Source: Methylococcaceae bacterium (lineage in GTDB: Bacteria; Pseudomonadota; Gammaproteobacteria; Methylococcales; Methylomonadaceae). From it: 64,000 nt of DNA. The position numbers were made by a program, and so were the translations under genes. Below, piece by piece: positions 1 to 8,302 of the stretch (position 1 is its first letter; each line of letters starts with the position of its first letter). Where the stretch lies: contig JAKIUK010000011.1 of NCBI GenBank assembly GCA_021647585.1, forward strand, positions 1-64,000, written 5' to 3'. Below the pieces are notes generated by a model, which saw only the letters and a program-made list of their open reading frames with translations, was not told the DNA's origin and ran no database searches.

Positions 1-400
1 CTGTACGCTCTTTTTTAATCAATTCTCGCTGACGATGAAAATTTTGAACATCCTGTTGTTCAATTGACTTAATCGGAACAAATCGCATGGTAGGCCTTTG
101 TGCTGCTTCTGCAATTGCTTCTGCGTCGTTATAGTCATTTTTGTTGCCTTTAACATACGGTTTTACATACTGTGGAGCTATCAGTTTTACCTCATGCCCA
201 AGGGCTATTATTTCACGTGCCCAATAATTGGCACCCCCACACGCCTCCATTACAACCCGGCAAGGTTCAATGTTTGCCAGATAACTTAATACTTGTTTTC
301 TTTTTAGTTGCTTCTTTTTTACTAATCGTCCCGCTTGGTTAACCGCGAAAAGGTGAAAAACTGATTTTGCTATATCAACGCCAATTGTAGTAATCTTCAT
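1..400 (-). CDS. IS110-family transposase, N-terminal fragment (runs off window)
   Basis: The first 133 codons are readable, starting MKITTIGVDIAKSVFHLF. This is the RuvC-like DEDD domain of IS110 transposases: visible acidic residues are D9 (GVDIAK), E52 (MEACGGA), D89 and D92 (KNDYNDAEA), the expected D-E-D-D pattern. The second domain with the catalytic serine lies beyond base 1, so whether the gene is intact cannot be judged. The frame has no internal stop within the window. Family members use a bridge RNA encoded beside the gene; only about 100 bp lies upstream here, which seems short for it, so any such RNA may lie downstream, outside the window. Confidence 0.85.
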   Translation of the reverse strand, partial: MKITTIGVDIAKSVFHLFAVNQAGRLVKKKQLKRKQVLSYLANIEPCRVVMEACGGANYWAREIIALGHEVKLIAPQYVKPYVKGNKNDYNDAEAIAEAAQRPTMRFVPIKSIEQQDVQNFHRQRELIKKERT

Positions 401-500
401 CTGACTCACTCCACTTTTTTATGGTTTGTAGAAACTCCATTCTGACCTTGTTTAGGCCAGATTGAAAGTGGCGTGGGTCCATACCATTATCCATGTAGGC
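1..500 (-). mobile_element. IS110-family insertion sequence, 5' part only
   Basis: Contains the N-terminal half of an IS110-family transposase and about 100 bp of non-coding DNA upstream of its start codon. The far end lies outside the window. The boundary near 500 is set by similarity: from about 501 the sequence matches the right half of the small repeat at 30007-30246, starting within that repeat's central hairpin. The insertion sequence therefore seems to have entered the hairpin of a pre-existing small element. No terminal inverted repeat or target duplication is evident, as is usual for IS110 elements. Confidence 0.75.
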
Positions 501-670
501 AATAGCCATAGTCCTTATCAAGCGCTATTTTGCAGGATTTTTTGTTCAGATTTGTTCACAAAATCGTGGAGCCGTTTCATTTCATCAAACGGGTGACTGG
601 TAAAAGCGTTGGATACAATTAATATACAACAAGTGATGTACAAATCTAGCGTTCAACTGATTTTTCTAGG
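501..670. repeat. Small inverted-repeat element, copy 1 (right part; left part cut by IS110)
   Basis: The right end CAACTGATTTTTCTAGG followed by ATTAT matches the right end and flank of the complete copy at 30007-30246, and the interior (TCCTTATCAAG, TGCAGGATTTTT, TTCACAAAA, TGGAGC) aligns with the same copy. The left half is missing because the IS110 element begins inside the central hairpin. This copy lies 24 bp beyond the stop codon of the zinc-ribbon gene. Confidence 0.7.
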
Positions 671-694
671 ATTATAGAACTTAAGCCAGTAATA

Positions 695-1177
695 TCAACT
701 ACGAACGAAGGTTTTTCCTTTACATTCCGGACATTCGGGGATTTCGCTGGTTGATTTAAAGGCTATTTGCTTACCACATTGGTCGCATATGAATGTTCCA
801 GGTCCAGCAATATCACCACTTTTATAGCTGTGATATTTCTTAGCCTGGTTTTCAATTTTTGCCAATTCTATGCGTGTTTTGTCTGCAATACTGGTAAAAG
901 CATCTAAAGCAAAGTTTTCCAGTAGTTCTACATCAAATTTAAAACATTCAGATAAAGATTCATTGTTAATGATGGGTGTATTGGCGGATGCAATATGTTC
1001 TATATCACGCATCAGAAAATTTGCAACTCGATCAATATCCTCTTTAGATAATCCTTCAATTGTTTTTTCTTTAGCAATTTCCATCGCATCAGCGACAGAA
1101 TGTAATGAATCGTCCATAATTTCATATAAATTTTCCATCAGTTCGTCATAGGCTTTGACAAATTTATTATCGCTCAT
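695..1177 (-). CDS. Zinc-ribbon protein of the YbeL/DUF1451 family
   Basis: A 160-aa protein: an acidic, probably helical N-terminal part of about 115 residues, then a C-terminal zinc ribbon with CDQC and CPEC pairs 14 residues apart. This matches the DUF1451 family (E. coli YbeL), whose function is not established. The gene is divergent from leuS, the same neighbourhood as E. coli ybeL-leuS-lptE, which supports the call. An ATG seven codons further upstream is in frame, but AAGGAG lies seven bases before the start chosen here. Confidence 0.85.
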   Translation of the reverse strand: MSDNKFVKAYDELMENLYEIMDDSLHSVADAMEIAKEKTIEGLSKEDIDRVANFLMRDIEHIASANTPIINNESLSECFKFDVELLENFALDAFTSIADKTRIELAKIENQAKKYHSYKSGDIAGPGTFICDQCGKQIAFKSTSEIPECPECKGKTFVRS

Positions 1178-1257
1178 CGTTAACTCCTTAAAATACACTT
1201 TAGATTTAAGCGTCTGTACTGTATTCTAACGCTTTTGACCGGTAAAAGACGAGTAGG

Positions 1258-3708
1258 ATGGAAGAAAATTATAAGCCACTGGCAATTGAACAGGCAGTTC
1301 AAGATAGTTGGGAAGATTCAGGTGTGTTCAATGTGACTGAAGATGCTGAAAAAGAAAAATATTATTGCTTATCAATGTTTCCATATCCTAGTGGTAAATT
1401 ACACATGGGGCATGTGCGGAATTATACGATAGGCGATGTCATTAGCCGTTTTCAGCGGATGCAAGGAAAAAATGTTATGCAGCCTATGGGATGGGATGCG
1501 TTTGGCTTACCCGCAGAAAATGCGGCAATGCAGAATAATGTACATCCAGCTGACTGGACTTATAGCAATATCGATTACATGCGTGATCAACTGAAGCAAT
1601 TGGGGTTTGGCTATGACTGGGATAGAGAGCTGGCAACTTGTGATCCCGAGTATTATCGCTGGGAACAATGGTTTTTCTTGAGACTTTTGGAAAAAGACCT
1701 GGTTTACAAAAAAACATCACCTGTTAACTGGTGTCCTAATGATAAAACGGTGTTAGCGAATGAGCAGGTGATTGATGGTTGCTGCTGGCGCTGTGACACT
1801 AAAGTCGAGAAAAAAGAAATTTCTCAGTGGTTTGTAAAAATTACGGCTTATGCAGATGAGCTGTTACAGGACTTGGAAAAACTGGAGGGATGGCCTGAAC
1901 AGGTCAAAACCATGCAGGCAAACTGGATAGGTCGCTCTGAAGGCGTAGAAATGGACTTTTCAGTTTCTGGAACCGAACCCATCAGAATTTATACTACACG
2001 TCCTGATACCTTAATGGGCGTGACTTATCTGGCGGTTGCTGCGGAACACCCGGTTGCTATGGAAGCAGCAAAAGGCAATGCAGAAATTTCAGCTTTTCTT
2101 GAAGATTGTAAGGTCATGGAAACTTCTGAAGCCGCTATGGAAACTATGGAAAAGCGAGGAGTGAATTCGGGTGTTAAAGCGATTCACCCTATTACAGGTG
2201 AAGAGGTGCCTGTGTGGATTGCAAATTTTGTATTGATGGGCTATGGCACGGGAGCTGTTATGTCGGTTCCGGCACATGATCAGCGGGATTATGAGTTTGC
2301 TAACAAATATGGCATTGCCATTAAGCAGGTCATTTTTTCTGCAGAAGGTAAAGATGATGATATTTCCGAGCAAGCGTATACCGTTAAAGGTGTATTGAAA
2401 AACTCGGTAGAGTTCGATGGTTTAAGTTCTGCTGATGCTTTTAATGCAATTGCAGAAAAGTTGGAAGCGGATAAAAAAGGGGAGAGGAAAACAAATTTTC
2501 GATTGCGGGACTGGGGGGTATCAAGACAGCGTTATTGGGGGGCACCTGTGCCGGTTATTTATTGTGATGACTGTGGTACTGTTCCAGTTCCTGATGCGGA
2601 TTTACCGGTTGAATTGCCCAAAGAAGATGTAGTACTTGATGGTTCTCAATCACCTTTAGCGGCACACCCAACATTCCCTCATGCTGATTGTCCTAAGTGT
2701 GGCAAAGCAGCAAAAAGGGAGACGGATACCTTTGATACCTTTATGGAATCATCCTGGTATTTTGCTCGTTATGCAGGTAAAAGTAACAATAGTATGTTGG
2801 CTGAAAGTGCTAAGTATTGGTTGCCTGTTGATCATTATATTGGCGGTATAGAGCACGCGATTTTACATTTACTGTATGCACGATTTTATACCAAGCTGTT
2901 GCGTGACGAAGGCTTATTGACCTGTGATGAACCGTTTAAACGTTTGTTAACACAAGGCATGGTGCTGAAAGATGGTGCGAAAATGTCTAAGTCAAAAGGT
3001 AATACAGTTGACCCACAAGGCTTGATTGCAAAATATGGTGCAGATACTGTGCGTATGTTTGTAATGTTTGCTGCTCCCCCTGAGCAATCATTAGAGTGGT
3101 CAGATAGTGGTGTTGAAGGTGCTTATCGCTTCATGAAACGCTTGTGGCGTCAGGTTTACTTACATGTAGATAATGCTCAAGCAGTTCCTGTATTGGATAA
3201 AGATAGTTTAACGGATGGACAAAAATCGATTCGTCGTCAATTACATCTTGCGTTAAAAAAAGCAACCGATGATTATGGCAGGCGCTATACTTTTAATACA
3301 GTGATAGCAGCCAATATGGAACTGGTCAATACCTTGTCAAAATTCAGTGATGAATCAGAAAATGGAATAGTTATACGGCAAGAAGTACTGGAGTCTGTTT
3401 TATTAATGCTAGCACCAATTGTGCCTCATATTTGTCAACAATTGTGGCAAGAATTAGGGCATGAAAAAGATATTGTGGTTGAGTCATGGCCGACGGTTGA
3501 TGAATCGGCTCTTGAACAAGATAAAATAAAAATGATGTTGCAGGTTAATGGTAAATTACGTGGTGATATTTTAGTTTCTTTATCGGCTGGCAAAGAAGAA
3601 ATTGAGAAAATGGCTTTAGCCAATGAAAATATTATACGTTTTATTGAAGGCAAATCGGTTAAGAAAGTTATTGTTGTCCCCACACGCTTGGTTAATATTG
3701 TTGTTTAG
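1258..3708 (+). CDS. leuS: Leucine-tRNA ligase
   Basis: Class I aminoacyl-tRNA synthetase of 816 aa that charges tRNA-Leu in the cytoplasm. The HIGH-type signature is HMGH at residues 49-52 (PSGKLHMGHVRNYT), the KMSKS loop is at 575-579, and the inserted CP1 editing domain carries TTRPDTLMG, the motif used to clear mischarged tRNA. The C-terminal region ends with the conserved QVNGKLRG. Length is slightly shorter than the E. coli enzyme (860 aa). GAGTAGG immediately precedes the ATG. It heads an apparent leuS-lptE-holA unit; a 94-bp gap before lptE leaves room for a second promoter. Confidence 0.97.
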   Translation: MEENYKPLAIEQAVQDSWEDSGVFNVTEDAEKEKYYCLSMFPYPSGKLHMGHVRNYTIGDVISRFQRMQGKNVMQPMGWDAFGLPAENAAMQNNVHPADWTYSNIDYMRDQLKQLGFGYDWDRELATCDPEYYRWEQWFFLRLLEKDLVYKKTSPVNWCPNDKTVLANEQVIDGCCWRCDTKVEKKEISQWFVKITAYADELLQDLEKLEGWPEQVKTMQANWIGRSEGVEMDFSVSGTEPIRIYTTRPDTLMGVTYLAVAAEHPVAMEAAKGNAEISAFLEDCKVMETSEAAMETMEKRGVNSGVKAIHPITGEEVPVWIANFVLMGYGTGAVMSVPAHDQRDYEFANKYGIAIKQVIFSAEGKDDDISEQAYTVKGVLKNSVEFDGLSSADAFNAIAEKLEADKKGERKTNFRLRDWGVSRQRYWGAPVPVIYCDDCGTVPVPDADLPVELPKEDVVLDGSQSPLAAHPTFPHADCPKCGKAAKRETDTFDTFMESSWYFARYAGKSNNSMLAESAKYWLPVDHYIGGIEHAILHLLYARFYTKLLRDEGLLTCDEPFKRLLTQGMVLKDGAKMSKSKGNTVDPQGLIAKYGADTVRMFVMFAAPPEQSLEWSDSGVEGAYRFMKRLWRQVYLHVDNAQAVPVLDKDSLTDGQKSIRRQLHLALKKATDDYGRRYTFNTVIAANMELVNTLSKFSDESENGIVIRQEVLESVLLMLAPIVPHICQQLWQELGHEKDIVVESWPTVDESALEQDKIKMMLQVNGKLRGDILVSLSAGKEEIEKMALANENIIRFIEGKSVKKVIVVPTRLVNIVV

Positions 3709-3802
3709 GCGCTGGTACGGAATTAGTTTGGTAATTAAGTGATGAAACTGTTTTATTGAAAAGCATCCCCCCTCCTCTAGTATTTTAGAACCAGAAGAAA
3801 TT

Positions 3803-4303
3803 ATGATTGCGATTAAAAAATTTATTATCTTGTTTACTTTGTTATTAGTCTCAGCCTGTGGATATCATTTGCGAGGCGGTATTGATTTGCCTGATGATTT
3901 AAAAAACATATATATACAGGGCGCTTCTAGTCAGCTAACAGAGAGTCTTAAAAAAACTTTAAGATCTTCTGATGGTGGGTTGGTAGAAACTCCAGAGGAA
4001 GCAGGCCTAGTAATACAGGTGATAAAAGAAGATATGCGTAGACGTGTCTTGTCTCTGAGCTCAACTGGCAGGGCAAATGAGTACGAATTAAATTATTTGC
4101 TGGATTTTAACTTGATTGATGCAGAGGGAAATCAATTATCCGAAAAACAGATTATTGAGCTAAGCAGGGATTACTTTAATGATCAGGAAGATGTGTTAGG
4201 AAAAGACAATGAGGAACAATTGATCAGGAAAGAAATGTATCGTAAGGCGGTAAAATCAATGATCACTCGCTCTCGAATTGCGCTGGAAAAAGGTAATCAG
4301 TAA
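3803..4303 (+). CDS. lptE: LPS-assembly lipoprotein LptE (RlpB)
   Basis: A 166-aa outer-membrane lipoprotein. Residues 1-18 form a lipoprotein signal peptide ending LVSA-C19, followed by GYHLRGG, the characteristic start of mature LptE. In the known system LptE plugs the LptD barrel and helps insert lipopolysaccharide in the outer leaflet. The stop codon is only two bases before the start of holA, and leuS lies upstream, exactly the E. coli order. AGAAGAAA precedes the ATG as a usable ribosome-binding site. Confidence 0.93.
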   Translation: MIAIKKFIILFTLLLVSACGYHLRGGIDLPDDLKNIYIQGASSQLTESLKKTLRSSDGGLVETPEEAGLVIQVIKEDMRRRVLSLSSTGRANEYELNYLLDFNLIDAEGNQLSEKQIIELSRDYFNDQEDVLGKDNEEQLIRKEMYRKAVKSMITRSRIALEKGNQ

Positions 4304-4305
4304 TT

Positions 4306-5307
4306 ATGCGTTTAAAACCCGAACAACTGGAGACCTCATTAAAAAAAATGGCTGCGGTTTATTTAATTTCGGGCGATGAAGCACTGCAGTCGGGAGAAGC
4401 TGCAGATGCGATACGAAAAGCAGCAAAAAATGCAGGCTATATAACGAGGGAAGTTTTATCTGTGGAAACAGGGTTCGAATGGAATGAGTTGTCGGTTGCG
4501 GCTAATTCAATGTCTATTTTTGCAGATAAAAAGCTAATAGATTTAAGATTGATTACGGGCAAGCCAGGAACTGAAGGTGCAAAGGCATTGAGTAATTATT
4601 GCCAGCACTTACCAGAAGATACCTTATTACTAATTACCTCACCTAAGCTGGCAGGTGCTACTTTAAAGACAAAATGGTTTCAGAGTATTGAACAAGCAGG
4701 GGTTGTTGTTCAAACATGGCCACTAGAGGGTGCTGACTTAATTCAATGGTTACAACGTAGGGCCAAAAAAAGGGGCTTATTGATTGAGTTGGATGGAATT
4801 AAAGTTTTAGCCTCTCGAATTGAAGGTAATTTACTTGCAGCAGCCCAGGAAATAGAAAAACTTTACATTTTACATGGCGAATCCACGTTATCTAAGCAAG
4901 CAGTAGAACAGGCAGTTGCAGATAGTGCTCGTTTTGATGTGTTTAAACTGACAGATTGTGTCTTATCAGGACGTGTTAGTCGAGCAATTAAGATTGTAAA
5001 TGGACTGAAATCTGAGGGTATTGCTGCACCGGTAGTATTGTGGGCTTTGGCGCGGGAAGCCAGGTTGCTGATTAAAATAAAAACAGCTCTAAAGCAGGGA
5101 CAAAACAAAGAAATAGTTTTTAAAAATCACAGATTGTGGGACAAGCGGAAACAATTAGTCAATGCTACATTGTCTCGTATAGATATAAAAGCTTTAGAAC
5201 AAGTTTTATTACTAGGTTATAAAGCCGATCAGCAGATCAAAGGACAGGAAAAAGGAGATTGCTGGGAAACTTTGATATCAGTTTGTTTGTTGTTTTCTGC
5301 CGTATAA
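4306..5307 (+). CDS. holA: DNA polymerase III delta subunit
   Basis: 333 aa, close to the 343 aa of E. coli HolA. It contains the N-terminal VYLISGDEALQ segment, the middle region with SRIEGNLLAAAQEIEKL, and the C-terminal helical domain (APVVLWALAREARLL) typical of delta. This subunit opens the beta clamp within the clamp loader. It follows lptE with a 2-bp gap, so the two are almost certainly cotranscribed. About 120 bp after the stop lies an A/T-flanked palindrome that may act as its terminator. Confidence 0.93.
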   Translation: MRLKPEQLETSLKKMAAVYLISGDEALQSGEAADAIRKAAKNAGYITREVLSVETGFEWNELSVAANSMSIFADKKLIDLRLITGKPGTEGAKALSNYCQHLPEDTLLLITSPKLAGATLKTKWFQSIEQAGVVVQTWPLEGADLIQWLQRRAKKRGLLIELDGIKVLASRIEGNLLAAAQEIEKLYILHGESTLSKQAVEQAVADSARFDVFKLTDCVLSGRVSRAIKIVNGLKSEGIAAPVVLWALAREARLLIKIKTALKQGQNKEIVFKNHRLWDKRKQLVNATLSRIDIKALEQVLLLGYKADQQIKGQEKGDCWETLISVCLLFSAV

Positions 5308-5427
5308 ATTGGATCATAAGTTTAGCTGAATATCCATGATTTTCTGCCATGACTGTAGTTTTTTCAATTATGAGACTATCTGACTTTTTAAGAGTTCAGT
5401 GACCTATGTCTAGTTTTTAAGCATAAA

Positions 5428-5449
5428 AAATGTGAACTCCATCACATTT
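5428..5449. promoter_or_regulatory. CRP/Vfr-type palindrome (or terminator hairpin)
   Basis: TGTGA-ACTCCA-TCACA with AAA and TTT on the outer sides matches the symmetric CRP consensus (TGTGA-N6-TCACA) at every specified position. A TATACT box lies at 5495-5500, which would put the site about 68 bp upstream of a start point for the exported protein gene at 5637, a spacing roughly compatible with class I activation. The same palindrome with flanking A and T runs could instead fold as a weak terminator for holA. The rest of the 5308-5636 gap shows only a doubled GTTCAAC motif. Confidence 0.5.
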
Positions 5450-5636
5450 TTCTGAAAAAAGCCCTTAGTTTCTACTTTTATACAAAAGTTCAACTATACT
5501 TAATGTTCAACTTAAAAAAATTATTTTTTCTGTAGCTTGGTGCGGAATACATGTATTTTATTAAATTGTGTTATAACTCATGGCTTTAAGCTATTGGTTG
5601 ATAAATGTTTTAAACTTTAGTACGTAGGTGATTATA

Positions 5637-6341
5637 ATGTATATAAAAAAACAAATGATTTTTGCTCTTGCAATATTTCTCTTTACCGGTGTAGCCAATG
5701 CCGGTTTTTTTGACACGGATTTAGAATCTGGATGGCCTCGGCTGGTAGATAACAATACGAGTGTCAATAGTAATTTTGAAGGTATTACTGCTTTTTTTGA
5801 AGCTGAAAGCTACTCTGGAGATGCTGAGGACGATGGCGATAGAGATAGAGATCATGGTCGGATGACTACTCAGACCCCTTATTTCAAAGAGACTTCAGGT
5901 ACACCGCGAGTAAGTTTCAGTGATGCAACTTTTAATACATGGGCAAATATACGTGTACTTGACAGTGGTCTTCAGGTCTTAGACGGTGAGTTTGAAGTCT
6001 ATGGCTCATTGGAATTAAATGGCGTTGTAAATGAAGGCTTGGCATTTTCGGCAAGTCTTATAGATGTAGCGTGGGATGATTATACAATTGCATTTCAAAT
6101 GGAAACAGATCAGCATGGTTATTTATGTGATTTAGGTTTTTGTTCTTTTACTAACGAACTGTTGGTATTTAACTTGACTAGCGCTCTTTTTGACGGCGAT
6201 TTCGCTCAAGACTTTGATTTTGGTGCGCAAACTGTAGCTACAGTGCCTACACCAGCAGCAATTTTATTGTTTGGTACAGCTATCATGGGTTTAGGGGGAT
6301 TAAGAAGATCTAATAAAGCAGTTGAAATTGCAGTAAGTTAA
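5637..6341 (+). CDS. Exported protein with VPxPA/PEP-CTERM-type sorting signal
   Basis: A 234-aa secreted protein. Residues 1-22 form a signal peptide with probable cleavage after VANA. The end has the tripartite sorting signal: VPTPAA, a hydrophobic stretch (AILLFGTAIMGLGGL) and a basic RR cluster, as in the VPLPA/PEP-CTERM families processed by an exosortase. No exosortase is present in the window. The middle part has an Asp/Arg-rich patch (GDAEDDGDRDRDHGR) and no domain I recognise. A GTG three codons earlier is in frame, but TAGGTG is well placed for the ATG used here. Unusually, nine residues follow the RR cluster. Confidence 0.75.
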   Translation: MYIKKQMIFALAIFLFTGVANAGFFDTDLESGWPRLVDNNTSVNSNFEGITAFFEAESYSGDAEDDGDRDRDHGRMTTQTPYFKETSGTPRVSFSDATFNTWANIRVLDSGLQVLDGEFEVYGSLELNGVVNEGLAFSASLIDVAWDDYTIAFQMETDQHGYLCDLGFCSFTNELLVFNLTSALFDGDFAQDFDFGAQTVATVPTPAAILLFGTAIMGLGGLRRSNKAVEIAVS

Positions 6342-6598
6342 TAACACTTTGAATAGATCAATTCCATATAATATCTATAAAATTTGAAATGATCTAAGCT
6401 GTTTTTTACAGCAAAAAGGAAGGTTGTATATAAGCCATAGCGCCAGGGAATGGTGTTATGGTTTTGCTGTTTAATCAATTCTGAGTTACTGCTTCATTAA
6501 TCATTTTTCTTTTTTGTGGGTTTTTTCTGCAACAACTTGCCACTCAGTATATCTCTTTATTTCACTGGTAATTGCTGCTGTATTAGTTGTACTCTGTA

Positions 6599-6769
6599 AC
6601 ATCCTTGTATTTCGGTCGATTAATGCTCTTACATTACCTGTACTCAGGATATCTATGTGCTTCGGTCGATTAATGCTCTCCTGCATTACCTGCACTCAGA
6701 ACATCTATATGTACTTCGGTCGATTAATGCTCCTGCAAAATCGACACTCAGCACATCCATGTGCTTCGA
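6599..6769. repeat. Tandem repeat of 50-54 bp, about 3.3 copies
   Basis: The 18-bp core TTCGGTCGATTAATGCTC occurs at 6611, 6661 and 6715, each followed by a related ACCTGNACTCAG block and preceded by a CATCTATGTG-like block; a fourth partial unit starts at 6752. The array overlaps the last codons of the DUF1249 gene on the opposite strand, so the C-terminal seven or so residues of that protein come from repeat DNA. Open frames here on the plus strand look incidental. Confidence 0.8.
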
Positions 6770-7188
6770 AATTTATAGTTTGTTTGTAAGCAGTGGTCTA
6801 GCCATTTTTGTAGGAAATAATTTAATCGCCATTTGTAATTCATTATTTCAATGCTTTGGCCTGGGTCTTTGTATACTTTTGATACCTCAGATCTTACATG
6901 GTCTTTCAACACTTCTGCTAGATTGGCGTCTAAATAAATTCTTATTTTAACGGCGGGCTCCATAAAATTTTCAAGGTTTATATTAAAACTATGACTAAGT
7001 TCAACGGTTATTGTATGTTTTGAACGATCAATGATTTTCAAGTGCAGTGATGGTTTGTTGGTGGTTTTGCCTGTTGCATGGTTCTGAAAAGAACATAGGT
7101 CGGGGATCAGACAGAACAGTTTTTGATAGTTGGATTCACATAACTGCTCTAAACAGTAGGATGTATTGATGGGATGAACCAGGCTCAT
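6748..7188 (-). CDS. DUF1249 (YqiB-like) protein
   Basis: 146 aa. The family pattern is visible: an N-terminal LCESNYQKLFCLIP block, a central I-x-D-R-S-K-H-T-I-T-V segment, then VKIRIYLDANLAEV and a C-terminal NYFLQKWLDHCL, matching DUF1249 (E. coli YqiB), a family of unknown biochemical role. It is the last gene of a minus-strand run PilZ-queD-DUF1249 and starts 8 bp after the queD stop, suggesting translational coupling. The extreme C-terminus (FRSTWMC) is encoded by the tandem-repeat array and is probably not ancestral. Confidence 0.75.
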   Translation of the reverse strand: MSLVHPINTSYCLEQLCESNYQKLFCLIPDLCSFQNHATGKTTNKPSLHLKIIDRSKHTITVELSHSFNINLENFMEPAVKIRIYLDANLAEVLKDHVRSEVSKVYKDPGQSIEIMNYKWRLNYFLQKWLDHCLQTNYKFRSTWMC

Positions 7189-7196
7189 GAGTTAAA

Positions 7197-7601
7197 TCAG
7201 TTTTCTCGGTAACAAGCATAAGCGCTTGCAGTTTCCCAAAGTACTACTTGATCTACATTTAATCCTTCCTGTTTTAAATGTTGAAAAATCATTTTGCTTA
7301 AAACTTCTGCAGTAGGGTGTTCATCAATAGCCATAAAGCGTTCATTTTGTTGTTCTAACAGCGGAATGATGGGGTCTTCTTTATGTAGTAGGAAATTATG
7401 ATCAAGATGTTGATTAATGTAATTTTCAACACAGTCTTTGATATCAGAAAAATCACAGACCATGCCTTGTTCATCAAGGTGTTCATGCGAAATAGAGATG
7501 GAAGCTTTTACGCTGTGACCATGCAGGTTCTTGCATTTACCTTTATGATTCATCAGGCGATGACCATAGCAAAAATAGACTTCTTTTGTAATTGTGTACA
7601 T
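7197..7601 (-). CDS. queD: 6-carboxytetrahydropterin synthase family protein (QueD-like)
   Basis: 134 aa. The zinc and catalytic residues of the PTPS/QueD family are visible: H14 (CYGHRL), C23 and the H27-G-H29 pair (GKCKNLHGH), a central LDHNFLL with histidine, and a C-terminal WETASAYACY glutamate. QueD converts dihydroneopterin triphosphate to carboxytetrahydropterin in queuosine synthesis. FCYGHRL departs from the common F.A.H form, so a side branch of the family is possible. No other queuosine gene is nearby. Confidence 0.8.
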   Translation of the reverse strand: MYTITKEVYFCYGHRLMNHKGKCKNLHGHSVKASISISHEHLDEQGMVCDFSDIKDCVENYINQHLDHNFLLHKEDPIIPLLEQQNERFMAIDEHPTAEVLSKMIFQHLKQEGLNVDQVVLWETASAYACYREN

Positions 7602-7649
7602 ATTTAAAGATAAACGCTTTAATCAGTTTTTTAAGTTGAGGTGATAGTG

Positions 7650-7943
7650 TTATTTAAGGCTTTTAATGGATGCTGCTATTTCAAATGAACCATTCTCCTG
7701 TGGAATACATCTTACCACTTCAATAAATGCCGTCATGGGTGGTGTAACCGAGTTTTTAGGTAATACTTTAATTTCCATTGCTAAACCAATGTCATACGAC
7801 GATTCAGAAATAAATGAAACACCTGCTCCGCTTAAAGATGTGCAGTTTCCCGTATAAACGGTATCGGAATCAGCGAGTTTATATGTAATTTCACAATCAA
7901 CATCCATTCTAATATAGTCACGTTTTTCATCATATTCCAGCAT
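7650..7943 (-). CDS. PilZ-domain protein (probable c-di-GMP binder)
   Basis: 97 aa, a single stand-alone PilZ domain. The N-terminal RxxxR motif is RDYIR at residues 8-12; the second motif, normally (D/N)xSxxG, appears as SLSGAG, so the leading acidic or amide residue is replaced. The double arginine suggests c-di-GMP binding is retained, but affinity is uncertain. AAGGGGAAA lies just before the ATG. It appears to head the run with queD and DUF1249. With LapD at 58.8 kb it is one of two c-di-GMP-linked proteins here. Confidence 0.8.
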   Translation of the reverse strand: MLEYDEKRDYIRMDVDCEITYKLADSDTVYTGNCTSLSGAGVSFISESSYDIGLAMEIKVLPKNSVTPPMTAFIEVVRCIPQENGSFEIAASIKSLK

Positions 7944-7986
7944 GGTTTTCCCCTTTAAAATAGTAGATTAGTGAGTGTAGTTATAC

Positions 7987-8149
7987 TAAGGGAGCTGGAA
8001 ACAAATAATCATCCAATCTTGCAGGTCTTTTTGTCCATCTTCAGTGGTGTAGCAATAGTTATAGAGCCTGCTATGCCTAATGCTACACCACTGAAGACAA
8101 ACAAAAATCCTACTCAATATTGGACAATTATTTATTACCAACTCCCTAA
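7987..8149. repeat. 163-bp imperfect palindrome (MITE-like)
   Basis: Two arms of about 68 bp are imperfect inverted copies of each other: the outer ends are GGGAGCTGG and CCAACTCCC, and the innermost arms are CTTCAGTGGTGTAGCA and TGCTACACCACTGAAG around a short AT-rich centre. The element occupies most of the space between the divergent PilZ and trpS genes. Its ends are unlike those of the CCTAG family. A similar short piece (AGCTGGAAATAAT) occurs near 14880. Frames crossing it on both strands are by-products of the palindrome. Confidence 0.75.
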
Positions 8150-8302
8150 CTTTAAAGTGTACTATAAAAATCACGAAAAATGCGGATGAAGTGTATGATT
8201 TTTGTGAATTATGACTCTATTTTTTAATGTTATAGTTAAAAACTGGCTATTCCTTGCTTTTTGTGTAGAATCTATCGGTTTTGAGAACATACTGTAGCTG
8301 AT

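Noticed and set aside
6501..6950. Small open frames over the tandem repeat, both strands
   Set aside because: The plus-strand frames arise from the repeat units and antisense of the DUF1249 gene; no recognisable protein.
7971..8189. Overlapping open frames on both strands upstream of trpS
   Set aside because: They lie in a palindrome, which gives similar frames on both strands; no homology or start signal.
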